This document shows, piece after piece, positions 53,605-62,563 of a stretch of 64,000 nt of DNA; the first letter of the stretch is position 1, and each line of letters begins with the position of its first letter. Below the pieces are notes generated by a model. It saw only the letters and a program-made list of their open reading frames with translations. It was not told where the DNA came from and did no database searches. Position numbers and translations under genes: made by a program. Source of the DNA: Cellulomonas sp. APG4 (GTDB lineage: Bacteria > Actinomycetota > Actinomycetes > Actinomycetales > Cellulomonadaceae); the NCBI RefSeq assembly GCF_009996735.1, contig NZ_JAACYI010000002.1, positions 62,001-126,000 of the forward strand, written 5' to 3'.

Positions 53605-54567
53605 ATGGAGCAGCGACGTGTCGGGCGCACCGGCCTGCGGGTGTCGGCCCTCGGGCTCGGGACCCTGACCTGGGGACGGGACACCGACGAGCACGAGGCC
53701 GCAGCCCAGCTCAAGGCGTTCGCCGAGGCGGGCGGGTCGCTCGTCGACACGGCGGGCTCGTACGCCGACGGCGACGCCGAGCGCCTGATCGGCTCGCTCC
53801 TCGGCCCCGTCGTGGACCGCGACGACGTCGTCCTGTGCACCAAGTCGGGAGTCCGGCTCACCGACCGTGGCGGGGTGGTCGACGCGTCGCGGGGGGCCCT
53901 GCTCGACGCCCTCGACGCGTCGCTGACGCGCCTGGGCACCGATCGGGTCGACCTGTGGCTCGTGCAGAGCCCGGACCCGCGCACACCCCTCGACGAGACG
54001 CTCGACGCCCTGCGACGTGCGGTCGACTCCGGGCGCGCGCGCTACGTGGGGCTCTCGAACCACGGCGGCTGGCAGACCGCCTACGCGTCAGCCCGGCTCG
54101 GCCTGCCCGGGCCGGGCCTCGCCGCGGTCGAGGTCGAGTACTCGCTCCTGCAGCGCGGCGTCGAGCGCGAGGTGGTCCCGGCCGTGAGCGAGCTGGGCGC
54201 GGGCCTCCTCGCGTGGTCGCCGCTCGGGCGGGGCGTGCTCACCGGCAAGTACCGGCGCTCGGTCCCCGCGGACTCCCGCGCGGCGTCGGCCCACCTCGCC
54301 GGGTTCGTCGAGCCCTACCTGGGCCGCACGTCGCTGCCGGTGGTCGAGGCGCTCGTCACGGCGGCCGACGGGCTCGGCCGCTCGCCGCTCGAGGTCGCCC
54401 TCGCGTGGGTGCTCGGACGAGAGGCGGTCGCGTCGGCGATCGTCGGCGCGCGCACGGCGCACCAGCTCACGGCCGCCCTCGACCTCGACCTCGCGCTGCC
54501 CGAGGCGATCGTGGCGGCGCTCGACGAGGTGAGCGCACCGCCGTCGGGCTACCCCGAGCGGCGCTGA
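53605..54567 (+). CDS. Aldo/keto reductase family protein lacking the catalytic histidine
   Basis: A 320-aa TIM-barrel of the AKR superfamily. Asp48 and Tyr53 (DTAGSY) and Lys80 (CTKSG) of the catalytic tetrad are present. In the usual L-x-H-x-PDP block, where the fourth residue is His, this protein reads LVQSPDP, so Gln121 replaces His. NADPH-binding regions GLSNHGG and [10 protein letters not shown] are intact. Substrate unknown; the His change may tune activity toward another reaction. TAGCCT (53591-53596) lies 8 nt before the ATG. Confidence 0.85.
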   Translation: MEQRRVGRTGLRVSALGLGTLTWGRDTDEHEAAAQLKAFAEAGGSLVDTAGSYADGDAERLIGSLLGPVVDRDDVVLCTKSGVRLTDRGGVVDASRGALLDALDASLTRLGTDRVDLWLVQSPDPRTPLDETLDALRRAVDSGRARYVGLSNHGGWQTAYASARLGLPGPGLAAVEVEYSLLQRGVEREVVPAVSELGAGLLAWSPLGRGVLTGKYRRSVPADSRAASAHLAGFVEPYLGRTSLPVVEALVTAADGLGRSPLEVALAWVLGREAVASAIVGARTAHQLTAALDLDLALPEAIVAALDEVSAPPSGYPERR

Positions 54568-54647
54568 CGCCGCACCGCGATCCGGACGCACCACCGCACC
54601 CCCGCCATGTCCGCCGACCCGCACCGCGCCGCACGCGGCGCACGAGG

Positions 54648-54944
54648 TCAGTCGTCGTCGAGCTCGGTGCCGTCCAGCAGGTCGTCGTCGTCCAGGTCGT
54701 CCTCGTCGACGTCGTCGTCCTCGCCCTCGTCGTCGTCCGTCTCGTCGTCCGCGAGGTAGAACGGGAGGGTCTCGCCGTGGACACGCACGAGCGCGTCGTC
54801 GTACACCTCGAACGCGTCGGCGAGCACGTCGTAGGCGTCGTCGACCGCCGGGTCGTCATCGGTACGGCGCGTGCTCACCGCCTGGTGGTGGGCCTCGAGC
54901 GCGGCGAGCAGGCGGTCGAGGGCGGCACGCGGGTCAACGGTCAT
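54648..54944 (-). CDS. Small protein with a very acidic C-terminal tail
   Basis: A 98-aa protein: a helical N-terminal half (about 1-62, including a conserved-looking DALVRVHGETLPFYL) and a tail of about 35 residues made almost only of Asp and Glu. I do not recognise a defined function; similar proteins are sometimes labelled primosomal in actinobacterial genomes without evidence. The ATG at 54944 gives the first plausible residues (MTVDPRAALDRLL). Its -10 may be shared with the divergent DUF5703 gene region. Confidence 0.7.
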   Translation of the reverse strand: MTVDPRAALDRLLAALEAHHQAVSTRRTDDDPAVDDAYDVLADAFEVYDDALVRVHGETLPFYLADDETDDDEGEDDDVDEDDLDDDDLLDGTELDDD

Positions 54945-55019
54945 GACCTGACCGTAGCGCCGGTGCGTGCACAATGGCACTCGATCTGCCGACCGTCGGC
55001 CGTCGAGGAGGTATGCGGG

Positions 55020-55268
55020 TTGGGTGACCGGAGGAACGGCGGGACGACGACGCGCCCCGCCCGTGAGGGATGGCGCAGCGAGGGCGGGCAGTACGAGTAC
55101 CGCATGCTCACGATCGGACGCACGACGAGCCGCTCGGACGCCCGCCGTCTGCTGACCGACGAGGCAGAGTACGGCCGCTGGGAGCTCGCCCGTACCCGCC
55201 TGTACGCGGGTGGCGAGCGACGCGTCTGGTTGCGACGCAAGATCATCCGCGTACGCAGCACGCTCTAG
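55020..55268 (+). CDS. DUF5703 family small basic protein, TTG start
   Basis: An 82-aa protein. The block GGQYEYRMLTIGRTTSRSDA followed by RRLLTDEAEYGRWEL and RVWLRRKIIRV is the full actinobacterial DUF5703 domain; no function is known. No ATG or GTG fits: the in-frame TTG at 55020 has GGAGG (55007-55011) 8 nt upstream and is the best start, while an out-of-frame ATG at 55013 stops after four codons. The next in-frame ATG (55104) would cut into the domain. Confidence 0.75.
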   Translation: MGDRRNGGTTTRPAREGWRSEGGQYEYRMLTIGRTTSRSDARRLLTDEAEYGRWELARTRLYAGGERRVWLRRKIIRVRSTL

Positions 55269-55295
55269 CGTCGCGGCCACCCGCGAGGTGAGGGC

Positions 55296-55310
55296 CCGCG
55301 GTTCCCGCGG
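55296..55310. terminator. Short GC hairpin between DUF5703 gene and chemoreceptor gene
   Basis: CCGCGG-TTC-CCGCGG forms a 6-bp stem with a 3-nt loop in the 44-bp gap between convergent genes. It is short, so its terminator role is uncertain. Confidence 0.3.
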
Positions 55311-55312
55311 CG

Positions 55313-56938
55313 TCAGAAGGTGAAGGCCCGGAGCTTGTCCCCGAGGTCCGTCGTGAGCGTCGACAGGCGGACCACCGAGCCCTGGAGCTCGGTGAGCACG
55401 CGGTTGGCCTCGTTCGACGCGTCCGCGACCCCGGAGATGTTCGCGGCGATCTCTCCCGTGCCCGACGCCGCGTCGGCCACTCCCCTCGACATCTCGTTGG
55501 TCGTCGCGGTCTGCTCCTCCACGGCCGACGCGATCGTGAGCTGGTAGTCGTTGACCTGCGCGATGATCGCGCTGATCCGCTCGATCGCGGCGACGGCCTC
55601 GGTGGTGTCGCCCTGGATGGCCTCCACCCGACGTGCGATGTCCTCGGTGGCCTTCGCGGTCTCCTGCGCCAGCTCCTTGACCTCGCCGGCGACCACCGCG
55701 AAGCCCTTGCCCGCCTCACCGGCACGCGCTGCCTCGATCGTCGCGTTGAGCGCCAGCAGGTTCGTCTGCTCGGCGATCTGCGTGATGACCTTGATCACGT
55801 TGCCGATCTCGGCGGAGCTCGCACCCAGGCGCGCCACCGACGCGGTGGTCTCCTGAGCCACACCGGTCGCCTCGCCGGCGACCTTCGCGGCCTCGTTGGC
55901 GTTCTGGGCGATCTCCCGGATCGACGCCCCCATCTGCTCCGCACCTGCTGCGACCGTCTGGACGTTGCGCGACACCTCACCGGCTGCCGAGGCGACCACG
56001 CCCGCCTGGGCCGAGGTCTGCTCCGAGCTCGCGGCCACGTCGCCCTGGGAGCGGGAGAGGTCCGCAGCAGAGTCCGCCACCTCGCGCAGCACCCCGTCGA
56101 CGCCGGTCAACAGCTCGCGCACACGCGCGACCGCTGCGTCGAGCGCGAGCCCGACCTTCCCGACCTCGTCACGCTGCCGCAGCCCGGAGGCCGCCGTGAG
56201 GTCTCCTGCGGACAGGTGCTGCGCGGTCGAGGCCAGGACGCCGAGCCGGCGGGCCAGCGACTGCGCGAAGGCGAGTGCGAGGGCGACCGACACGAGCACG
56301 CCGAGCACCCCCGCGCCGGCCGAGACCAGCTGGGTGCGCGAGCTCTGGGACGCCACGTCGGCGGCGGCTGCCGCGGAGTCCTCCACCTGCAGCTGGGCGA
56401 TCTGGTCGAGGGCCTCGGCCACCTGGCGCCCCAGCGGCGCGACGGTCGAGCTGACGAGCTCGTCGCGGTCCGCGGCACGCCCCTCGGCCATGAGTCGGTC
56501 GGTCTCGGCGATCGCGTCGGCGTACGCGGCCACGTCGTCGCGGATGGTCTCGAGCACGCCGACCTGCTCGGGCGTCGGCTCGGCCTCGGCGAGGTACTGC
56601 TCGGCGAGCACCCCGATCTGGGCGAGCGCCGCGTCGCGCGCGGCGTTGAACTCCTGGGCGGCGGCCGGGTCGGCCGCGTGGCCACCGCTGACCGCGTTGT
56701 ACCGGGCGAGGACCATCTGGGACTTCATCTCGCCGGCCAGGTAGGTGCCCTGGACGTTGCGCGAGTACAGGTCGCCGGCCGTCGCGGCGGTCTGCCGCAG
56801 GCCCGAGCTCGCCGTCACCAGGGTCATGGCGGTGACCAGCATCATCGCGCCGAGCACGATGAGCACCTGCCACCGCACCGACAGGTCGGACCAGCTGCGG
56901 GGGGATCGACGCGCGTCGGCCTCGTCAGACATGAACAC
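55313..56938 (-). CDS. Methyl-accepting chemotaxis protein
   Basis: A 541-aa chemoreceptor: TM1 (about 27-49), a four-helix-bundle sensor region (about 50-205), TM2 (about 207-230), a HAMP domain (about 230-285) and a long cytoplasmic signalling coiled coil. The hairpin tip [29 protein letters not shown]-type core is present near residues 390-415. It implies chemotaxis or motility in this organism, though no other che or flagellar genes are in the window. AAGGAG lies 9 nt before the ATG. Ligand unknown. Confidence 0.93.
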   Translation of the reverse strand: MFMSDEADARRSPRSWSDLSVRWQVLIVLGAMMLVTAMTLVTASSGLRQTAATAGDLYSRNVQGTYLAGEMKSQMVLARYNAVSGGHAADPAAAQEFNAARDAALAQIGVLAEQYLAEAEPTPEQVGVLETIRDDVAAYADAIAETDRLMAEGRAADRDELVSSTVAPLGRQVAEALDQIAQLQVEDSAAAAADVASQSSRTQLVSAGAGVLGVLVSVALALAFAQSLARRLGVLASTAQHLSAGDLTAASGLRQRDEVGKVGLALDAAVARVRELLTGVDGVLREVADSAADLSRSQGDVAASSEQTSAQAGVVASAAGEVSRNVQTVAAGAEQMGASIREIAQNANEAAKVAGEATGVAQETTASVARLGASSAEIGNVIKVITQIAEQTNLLALNATIEAARAGEAGKGFAVVAGEVKELAQETAKATEDIARRVEAIQGDTTEAVAAIERISAIIAQVNDYQLTIASAVEEQTATTNEMSRGVADAASGTGEIAANISGVADASNEANRVLTELQGSVVRLSTLTTDLGDKLRAFTF

Positions 56939-57053
56939 GTGCTCCTTCGCTCTCGCACCGGTGTGCCCACCGCCCCGCTGTCAGTTCGGCAGGCTCACCA
57001 CGTTCGTGAGGAGTTCGCGACGAGGCGTGTGCGAGGGTCCCGTGCGGCCGTGC

Positions 57054-58385
57054 TCAGCAGGAGGCGAGGAGCCTGTCGAGCACCCGGACGCCGAACCGCA
57101 GCGAGTCCACCGGGACGCGCTCGTCGACCCCGTGGAACATCGCGGAGAAGTCGAGGCTCGCGGGCAGGCGCAGTGGCGCGAAGCCGTAGCCGGTGATGCC
57201 GAGCCGCGAGAGGGACTTGTTGTCGGTGCCGCCCGAGAGCGTGTACGGCAGCACCACGGCGTCGGGCTCCTCCGCGTGGAGCGCGGCGACCATCGCGTCC
57301 ACCAGGTCGCCGGTGAAGGGCACCTCGAGGGCGACGTCGCGGTGCACGTCCTCGATCGACACGCGGTCACCCGCGAGCCGCTTGAGGGTCGCGAGGGCGT
57401 CCTCCTCGTAGCCGGGCAGGAAGCGCGTGTCGACCACGGCCTCGGCGGCCCCGGGGATCACGTTCGCCTTGTAGCCGGCGGTGAGCTGCGTGGGGTTGGC
57501 GGTGTTGCGGATGGTCGCGCCGACGAACCGGGCGGCCGGGCCGAGCGCCTCGACCAGCCGATCGACGCCTTCCTCGTCCTCGGGGTCGAAGGGAAGCCCC
57601 GTGAGGTCGGCGACCCCGTCGAGGAGCGCGCGCACGGTCGGCGTCATCTGGAGCGGCCACCGGTGCTCGCCGATGCGGGCGACCGCGGCGGCGAGCTCGG
57701 TCACCGCGTTGTCGGTGTTCACCTGCGACCCGTGCCCGGCACGTCCCTCGGCCACCAGGCGCAGCCAGCCGATCCCCTTCTCGGCGGTCTGGAGCAGGTA
57801 GGCGCGGCGTCCGCCCACGTCGACGGAGAACCCGCCCACCTCGCTGATGGCCTCGGTGGCACCCTCGAAGAGCTCGGGGCGGTGGTCGACGGCCCAGCGC
57901 GCCCCGTACGCGCCGCCCGCCTCCTCGTCGGCGAAGAACGCGACGACGACGTCGCGCGCGGGCCGGCGTCCCTCGCGCGCCATCTGGCGCACGACGGCCA
58001 GGATCATCGCGTCCATGTCCTTCATGTCGACGGCGCCGCGCCCCCAGAGCAGGCCGTCACGCTCCTCACCGCCGAAGGGGTCCACGCTCCAGTCGGCGGC
58101 TGCTGCGGGCACCACGTCGAGGTGCCCGTGGAGCACCAGGGCGTCGCGGGTCGGGTCCTGACCGGGCAGTCGGACGACGACGTTCGCCCGGCCCGGGGCG
58201 CTCTCGAACAGCTCGGGGCTCAGGCCGACCTCCTCGAGGGCGGCCATCACGTACTCGGCGGCCGCCCGCTCCCCCGGTCCGCTGCCGTCGCCGAAGTTGG
58301 AGGTGTCGATCCGCAGGAGGTCCTGGCAGAGGCGGACGACCTCGTCCTCGGCGGTCACGGCGGGCTGGTGAGCAGGAGCAGACAT
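57054..58385 (-). CDS. M20 family zinc peptidase
   Basis: A 443-aa M20/M25/M40 peptidase. Metal-binding His88 and Asp90 are in LVLHGHLDVVP, the bridging Asp in DMKDMDA (about 120) and the catalytic Glu pair in FFADEEAGG (about 154). A dimerisation domain (about 195-320) interrupts the catalytic one. It likely acts on dipeptides or acylated amino acids; the closest subgroup resembles the peptidase-T-like M20 dipeptidases of actinobacteria. TAGCGT lies 6 nt before the ATG. Confidence 0.92.
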   Translation of the reverse strand: MSAPAHQPAVTAEDEVVRLCQDLLRIDTSNFGDGSGPGERAAAEYVMAALEEVGLSPELFESAPGRANVVVRLPGQDPTRDALVLHGHLDVVPAAAADWSVDPFGGEERDGLLWGRGAVDMKDMDAMILAVVRQMAREGRRPARDVVVAFFADEEAGGAYGARWAVDHRPELFEGATEAISEVGGFSVDVGGRRAYLLQTAEKGIGWLRLVAEGRAGHGSQVNTDNAVTELAAAVARIGEHRWPLQMTPTVRALLDGVADLTGLPFDPEDEEGVDRLVEALGPAARFVGATIRNTANPTQLTAGYKANVIPGAAEAVVDTRFLPGYEEDALATLKRLAGDRVSIEDVHRDVALEVPFTGDLVDAMVAALHAEEPDAVVLPYTLSGGTDNKSLSRLGITGYGFAPLRLPASLDFSAMFHGVDERVPVDSLRFGVRVLDRLLASC

Positions 58386-58391
58386 GCGGCC

Positions 58392-58397
58392 ACGCTA
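58392..58397 (-). promoter_or_regulatory. -10 hexamer TAGCGT of a leaderless M20 peptidase promoter
   Basis: TAGCGT at 58397-58392, 6 nt, then ATG at 58385. Confidence 0.5.
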
Positions 58398-58448
58398 CCT
58401 GCCGCCGAGCGTGGGCACGCCCGCAGGACGGGCCCCACGGTCGCGAGC

Positions 58449-60521
58449 TCAGGCGAGCCCGCGCCGGGCGAGCAGGGGCGCGATCTCGGGGTCGCGTCCG
58501 CGCAGGTCGCGGAAGAAGTCGAGGACGTCACGGGTCCCGCCGCGCGAGAGCAGCGCCGTCCGGAAGCGGTCCCCGTTCTCGCGGCGCAGGCCGCCGTTCT
58601 CGGCGAACCACTCGACCGTGTCGGCGTCGAGCACCTCGGACCAGATGTAGGAGTAGTACGCCGCCGCGTACCCGCCGCCGAACACGTGGTTGAAGTAGCT
58701 CGTCCGGTACCGCGGGGCCACGGCGTGCACCGCGATGCCCGCCGCCTCGAGCGCCCGTGCCTCGAACGCCTCGACCTCGGCCACGTCCGTGGGCACCTCC
58801 TCGGGCGTGAGCGTGTGCCACGCCTGGTCGAGGATCGCCGCCGCGAGGTACTCGGTCGTCGCGAAGCCCTCGTTGAACTGGCGCGAGGCGAGCATCGTCT
58901 CGATCCAGGCCCGCGGCATGGGCTCTCCTGTCGCGTGGTGCACCGCGTAGCGCTCGAGCACCGACGGCTCCCACGCCCACATCTCGTTGACCTGCGACGG
59001 GTACTCGACGAAGTCCCGGGGCACCTCGGTGCCCGACTGCGACGGCAGGCGCACGTCCGACAGCAGCCCGTGCAGCGCGTGCCCGAACTCGTGGAACGCG
59101 GTGATCACCTCGTCCCAGGTGAGCAGGGTGGGCTCCCCGGCGGGCGGCTTGGGGATGTTGAGGTTGTTGACCACGACCGGCAGGTCGTCCAGCAGCCGGC
59201 TCTGGTCGACGAGGTTGTTCATCCACGCGCCGCCGCGCTTGGACTCACGCGTGTACCAGTCCGCGAGGAAGAGGCCGAGCGGACCGCCACCTGCATCGCG
59301 CACCTCGAACACGCGCACGTCGGGGTGGTAGCCCACGAGATCGACGCGCTCGGCGAACGTCAGGCCGTAGAGCCGGTTCGCCGCATGGAAGACACCGTCG
59401 TGCACCACGCGCTCGAGCTCGAGGTAGGGCCGCAGCGCGGCGTCGTCGAGGGAGTAGCGCTCGGCGCGCACCCGCTCGGCGTAGTAGGGCCAGTCCCAGG
59501 CCTCGAGCGTCGCGCCTGGCTCGTCGGCCTGCAGCGCACCCTCGAGGTCCGCGGCCTCGCGGCGCGCGTTCGCGGCCGCCGCGGGCGCGAGCCGGGCGAG
59601 CATGCTCGCGACGGCCGCCGTCGTGCGTGCCGTCGCGTCCTCGGCGACGTACGCCGCGTGGTGCTCGTACCCGAGCAGCCGCGCGCGCTCGGCGCGCAGA
59701 CGCGCGAGCTCGAGCAGCGTCGCGCGGGTGTCGTGCTCCCCACCACGCGCCCCACGTCCCACGGACGCCTCGTGCACGCGCCGCCGCACGTCGCGTCGCC
59801 GCAGCGCGCCCAGCACCGGCTGGGAGCTGAAGAGCGTGAGCTCGATCAGCCAGCCGTGCTCGTGCCCGCGGTCGGCGGCCGCCTGACGCGCGGCCGCCAC
59901 CTGCTCGCCGCCCAGGCCCTCGAGCTCGGCCTCGTCCTCGACGAGCACCGCGGAGGCGTTCGACTCGGCGAGCAGCTGACGGCCGAACCGCGACTCGAGC
60001 GTCGTGATCCGCGCGTTGAGGTCGCGCACCTGCGCCTGCGCGACCGGGTCGAGAGCCGCACCCGCCCGCGCGACGTCGCGACGCAACGTGTGCAGCAACC
60101 AGGCCGCGTCGGCCGCGAGCGAGACCTCGCCCGAGTCGACCCGTGCCGCGAGCGCCTCGAGCCGCGCGTGCAGCCGGGGATCCAGGAGGATCGCGTCCTC
60201 GTGGGCCGCGAGCCTGGGTGCCAGCTGCTCCTCGAGCTCGTCGAGCGCGGGACTGCTGTCCGCGCTCGTCCGGTTGAAGAAGACCGTCGCGACGCGGTGC
60301 AGCAACGCGCCCGAACGCTCGAGGGCGACCAGGGTGTTCTCCTCGGTCGGCGGAGCCGGGTCGGCCAGGATCGCGTCGACCTCGGCGAGCTCCTCGACCA
60401 TCCCGGCCTCGAACGCCGGCAGGTAGTGCTCGTCGGCGATGACGGTGAAGTCGGGAAGGCCGTACGGCAGCTCCGAACGTCGGGCGAACGGGTTGGCGGG
60501 GTCCAGGGTGGTCGACGTCAT
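58449..60521 (-). CDS. M3 family oligopeptidase (Dcp/OpdA-like)
   Basis: A 690-aa zinc metallopeptidase that degrades short peptides in the cytoplasm. The zinc-binding HEFGHALH is near residue 476, with the third ligand Glu expected in the NEMWAWE region (about 505) and the substrate-binding YRTSYFNHVFGGGYAAAYYSY near 610-630. The N-terminus NPFARRSELPYGLPDF is typical for peptidyl-dipeptidase Dcp. GGAAGGA lies upstream of the ATG; the gene follows the acetyltransferase stop by 4 nt, so both are likely cotranscribed. It could use peptides left by the proteasome. Confidence 0.94.
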   Translation of the reverse strand: MTSTTLDPANPFARRSELPYGLPDFTVIADEHYLPAFEAGMVEELAEVDAILADPAPPTEENTLVALERSGALLHRVATVFFNRTSADSSPALDELEEQLAPRLAAHEDAILLDPRLHARLEALAARVDSGEVSLAADAAWLLHTLRRDVARAGAALDPVAQAQVRDLNARITTLESRFGRQLLAESNASAVLVEDEAELEGLGGEQVAAARQAAADRGHEHGWLIELTLFSSQPVLGALRRRDVRRRVHEASVGRGARGGEHDTRATLLELARLRAERARLLGYEHHAAYVAEDATARTTAAVASMLARLAPAAAANARREAADLEGALQADEPGATLEAWDWPYYAERVRAERYSLDDAALRPYLELERVVHDGVFHAANRLYGLTFAERVDLVGYHPDVRVFEVRDAGGGPLGLFLADWYTRESKRGGAWMNNLVDQSRLLDDLPVVVNNLNIPKPPAGEPTLLTWDEVITAFHEFGHALHGLLSDVRLPSQSGTEVPRDFVEYPSQVNEMWAWEPSVLERYAVHHATGEPMPRAWIETMLASRQFNEGFATTEYLAAAILDQAWHTLTPEEVPTDVAEVEAFEARALEAAGIAVHAVAPRYRTSYFNHVFGGGYAAAYYSYIWSEVLDADTVEWFAENGGLRRENGDRFRTALLSRGGTRDVLDFFRDLRGRDPEIAPLLARRGLA

Positions 60522-60525
60522 GGCC

Positions 60526-61191
60526 TCATCCTTCCCCGCCCGCCGGTGCGGATGTCGAATCCGCAGGTGGGCTGAGGCGCACGGGCACGGGCATGCCGCG
60601 CACCTGCGGCACCACGGCACGCAGCTCGACCGGTGCCTCGTCGGGCCACGGCGCGCGCGGCGCGCGTGGGTCGTGCCGCAGCAGCGTCCCGCGCCACGAG
60701 TCGCGTCGTACGCCGCGCTGGACGCCGTCGAGACGCGAGACGCCCTCGATCTCGAAGCCCGCGCGCCACGCGACCCGCAAGGACGGCCAGTTCCCCACGT
60801 AGGCGTGCCACGTGACCCGCAGCAGCCCCACCCCGGCCGGGTCGAACGCATGGTCCAGCACCAGGCCCACGGCGCGGCCGAGCAGGCCCTGACGCCTGCC
60901 CCACGGGGCGAGCCAGTAGCCGATCTCGCCCGAGCCCTCGGCGATCCCGTGCAGGCCGATCGCGCCCATGAGCCGTCCGTCGACGCGGACCGCCCAGACC
61001 AGGTCGCTTCCCGTGGCCCAGCCCGGTTCGATCATGTGGGTGACGAACCCGACCGCGTGCTCACGCAGGTACGGGCTGGGCACGGTCGTCCACTCGCGGA
61101 TCTCGGCGTCCTGGCACGCGAGGGTGATGTCGTCGACGTCGTCGAGCGTGGGCGGCGTGAGGACGACGACGTCGTCCCGGAGGGTGTGCAT
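60526..61191 (-). CDS. GNAT family acetyltransferase (RimJ/RimL-like)
   Basis: A 221-aa GNAT protein with the acetyl-CoA loop region WLAPWGRRQGLLGRAVGLVLDHAF (about 92-115) and the RimJ/L-type ending RVAWRAGFEIEGVSR (about 134-148). It may acetylate N-termini or small amines; the substrate is unknown. TAGGGT (61203-61198) lies 6 nt before the ATG. It heads a two-gene unit with the M3 peptidase. Confidence 0.85.
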   Translation of the reverse strand: MHTLRDDVVVLTPPTLDDVDDITLACQDAEIREWTTVPSPYLREHAVGFVTHMIEPGWATGSDLVWAVRVDGRLMGAIGLHGIAEGSGEIGYWLAPWGRRQGLLGRAVGLVLDHAFDPAGVGLLRVTWHAYVGNWPSLRVAWRAGFEIEGVSRLDGVQRGVRRDSWRGTLLRHDPRAPRAPWPDEAPVELRAVVPQVRGMPVPVRLSPPADSTSAPAGGEG

Positions 61192-61197
61192 CCCGGC

Positions 61198-61203
61198 ACC
61201 CTA
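61198..61203 (-). promoter_or_regulatory. -10 hexamer TAGGGT of a leaderless acetyltransferase promoter
   Basis: TAGGGT, 6 nt, then ATG at 61191. The terminator hairpin of ald lies just upstream. Confidence 0.5.
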
Positions 61204-61215
61204 GACGCCGCCGAC

Positions 61216-61252
61216 GACGGCGGACCCGGCCTTTCCGCCCGGGCCCGCCGTC
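61216..61252. terminator. Hairpin terminator after ald
   Basis: Arms of 14 nt (61216-61229 and 61239-61252) pair with one A-C mismatch around a 9-nt loop containing CTTTCC. It begins at the ald stop codon. Confidence 0.7.
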
Positions 61253-62384
61253 ACCGTCGCCCGGCGTCGCCCCGCCCCAGCACGTCGTCGAACCCGGTGA
61301 CCGTCAGGCCGTGCGCGTCGGCGACCCCCGCGTGCAGCAGCGCGCCGTCGTGCGTCGTGAGCCCGCGCGCGAGACCGCGGTCGGCGAGCACCGCGTCCCG
61401 CCACCCGTGCTCCGCGAGCGCGAGGACGTACGGCAGGGTCACCGCGGTGAGCGCGTGCGTCGAGGTCACCGGGACGATCCCGGGCATGTTCGCGACGCAG
61501 TAGAAGATCGCCTCGTGCACGCGGAAGGTCGGCTCGTCGTGCGTCGTCGGTCGGGTGCTCTCGAAGCAGCCTCCCTGGTCCACGGCGATGTCGACCAGCA
61601 CCGCACCCGGGCGCATGCGCGCCACGAGGTCGTCGGGCACGAGCGTGGGCGCACGCCGCCCGGGCACCAGGACCGCGCCCACCACGAGGTCGGCGCCTGC
61701 CACGGCCTCCTCGACCGCCCACGCGCTCGACGCGAGCGTGCGCACGCGCCCTCCGTAGGCCGCGTCGAGCTCGCGCAGGCGGGGCACGTTCACGTCGAGG
61801 ACCGTCACGTCGGCGCGCAGCCCGACGGCGATGTCGGTCGCGTGCCGGCCCGCCACACCACCACCGATCACCACGACCGACGCCGGCGGCACCCCCGGGA
61901 CCCCGCCCGGGAGCACGCCCCGGCCCCCTTCGCTGCGCAGCAGGTGGTATGCGCCCACCTGCGTCGCGAGTCGACCGGCGACCTCGCTCATGGGCGCGAG
62001 CAGCGGGAGCGCGCCGTCGTCGCGCTCGACCGTCTCGTAGGCGATCGCCGTGGTACCCGCGGTCAGGAGCGCGTCGGTGCAGGCCCTGCTCGCGGCCAGG
62101 TGCAGGAAGGTGAACAGCAGCTGGTCGCGCCGCAGGTACGGGTACTCCTCGGCGACGGGCTCCTTGACCTTGCAGACCATCGGTGCGGCCCAGGCGTCGG
62201 CGGCCGTGGCCACCACGTGGGCACCCGCCGCGACGTACGCGTCGTCCCCGATGCCCGAGCCGACCCCGGCCCCGGCCTGCACGAGCACCTCGTGACCAGC
62301 GGCGACGAGCGCATGGACGCCCGCGGGCGTCAGCGCGACGCGGTACTCGTGGTTCTTGACCTCGCTGGGGACCCCGACCCGCAT
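61251..62384 (-). CDS. ald: Alanine dehydrogenase
   Basis: A 377-aa NAD-dependent enzyme interconverting alanine and pyruvate plus ammonia. The substrate-binding N-terminus MRVGVPSEVKNHEYRVALTP and FTFLHLAAS (catalytic His) are present, along with the Rossmann motif GGGVAGRHATDIA (about 168-180) and NMPGIVPVTSTHAL. The ATG has GGAGGAGG 5 nt upstream. The protein fits the 371-aa family norm. A TGCGGAA/TTCCGCA inverted repeat lies in the divergent region, a candidate regulator site. Confidence 0.95.
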   Translation of the reverse strand: MRVGVPSEVKNHEYRVALTPAGVHALVAAGHEVLVQAGAGVGSGIGDDAYVAAGAHVVATAADAWAAPMVCKVKEPVAEEYPYLRRDQLLFTFLHLAASRACTDALLTAGTTAIAYETVERDDGALPLLAPMSEVAGRLATQVGAYHLLRSEGGRGVLPGGVPGVPPASVVVIGGGVAGRHATDIAVGLRADVTVLDVNVPRLRELDAAYGGRVRTLASSAWAVEEAVAGADLVVGAVLVPGRRAPTLVPDDLVARMRPGAVLVDIAVDQGGCFESTRPTTHDEPTFRVHEAIFYCVANMPGIVPVTSTHALTAVTLPYVLALAEHGWRDAVLADRGLARGLTTHDGALLHAGVADAHGLTVTGFDDVLGRGDAGRR

Positions 62385-62470
62385 GCTGCCTCCTCCGTCG
62401 CCGTGCTGCGAGAATCCCACGTCGCAGCGGCGCGCGACAGCCCCTTTCGCGCGTCTGTGCCTACCCCATG

Positions 62471-62514
62471 TGCGGAATCCACGAATCACCCCTCATCAGA
62501 AGGCGTTTTCCGCA
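62471..62514. promoter_or_regulatory. Inverted repeat TGCGGAA-N30-TTCCGCA between ald and the kinase-like gene
   Basis: Two 7-nt arms (62471-62477 and 62508-62514) in the 179-bp divergent region. In mycobacteria the Lrp-type AldR binds upstream of ald; whether these arms match its site is unknown. Confidence 0.3.
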
Positions 62515-62563
62515 GCACCGGCGAAAGCGGCGAACCGGTGCGTCCCGTGATGGACTGGGCTCC

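Noticed and set aside
54650-54745. Repetitive GTC/CTC-rich DNA resembling a short tandem repeat
   Set aside because: It is the coding sequence of an Asp/Glu-rich tail; the codons vary and there is no fixed repeat unit or spacer, so neither a satellite nor CRISPR.
56745-60575. A plus-strand open frame of over 1200 codons antisense to the chemoreceptor and peptidase genes
   Set aside because: Same composition bias; no domain is recognisable, and the minus-strand genes carry intact catalytic motifs.
62468-62563. An upstream ATG that would extend the fructosamine-kinase-like protein by 32 residues
   Set aside because: The added residues are basic and unlike the family N-terminus, and they overlap the inverted repeat of the divergent regulatory region.
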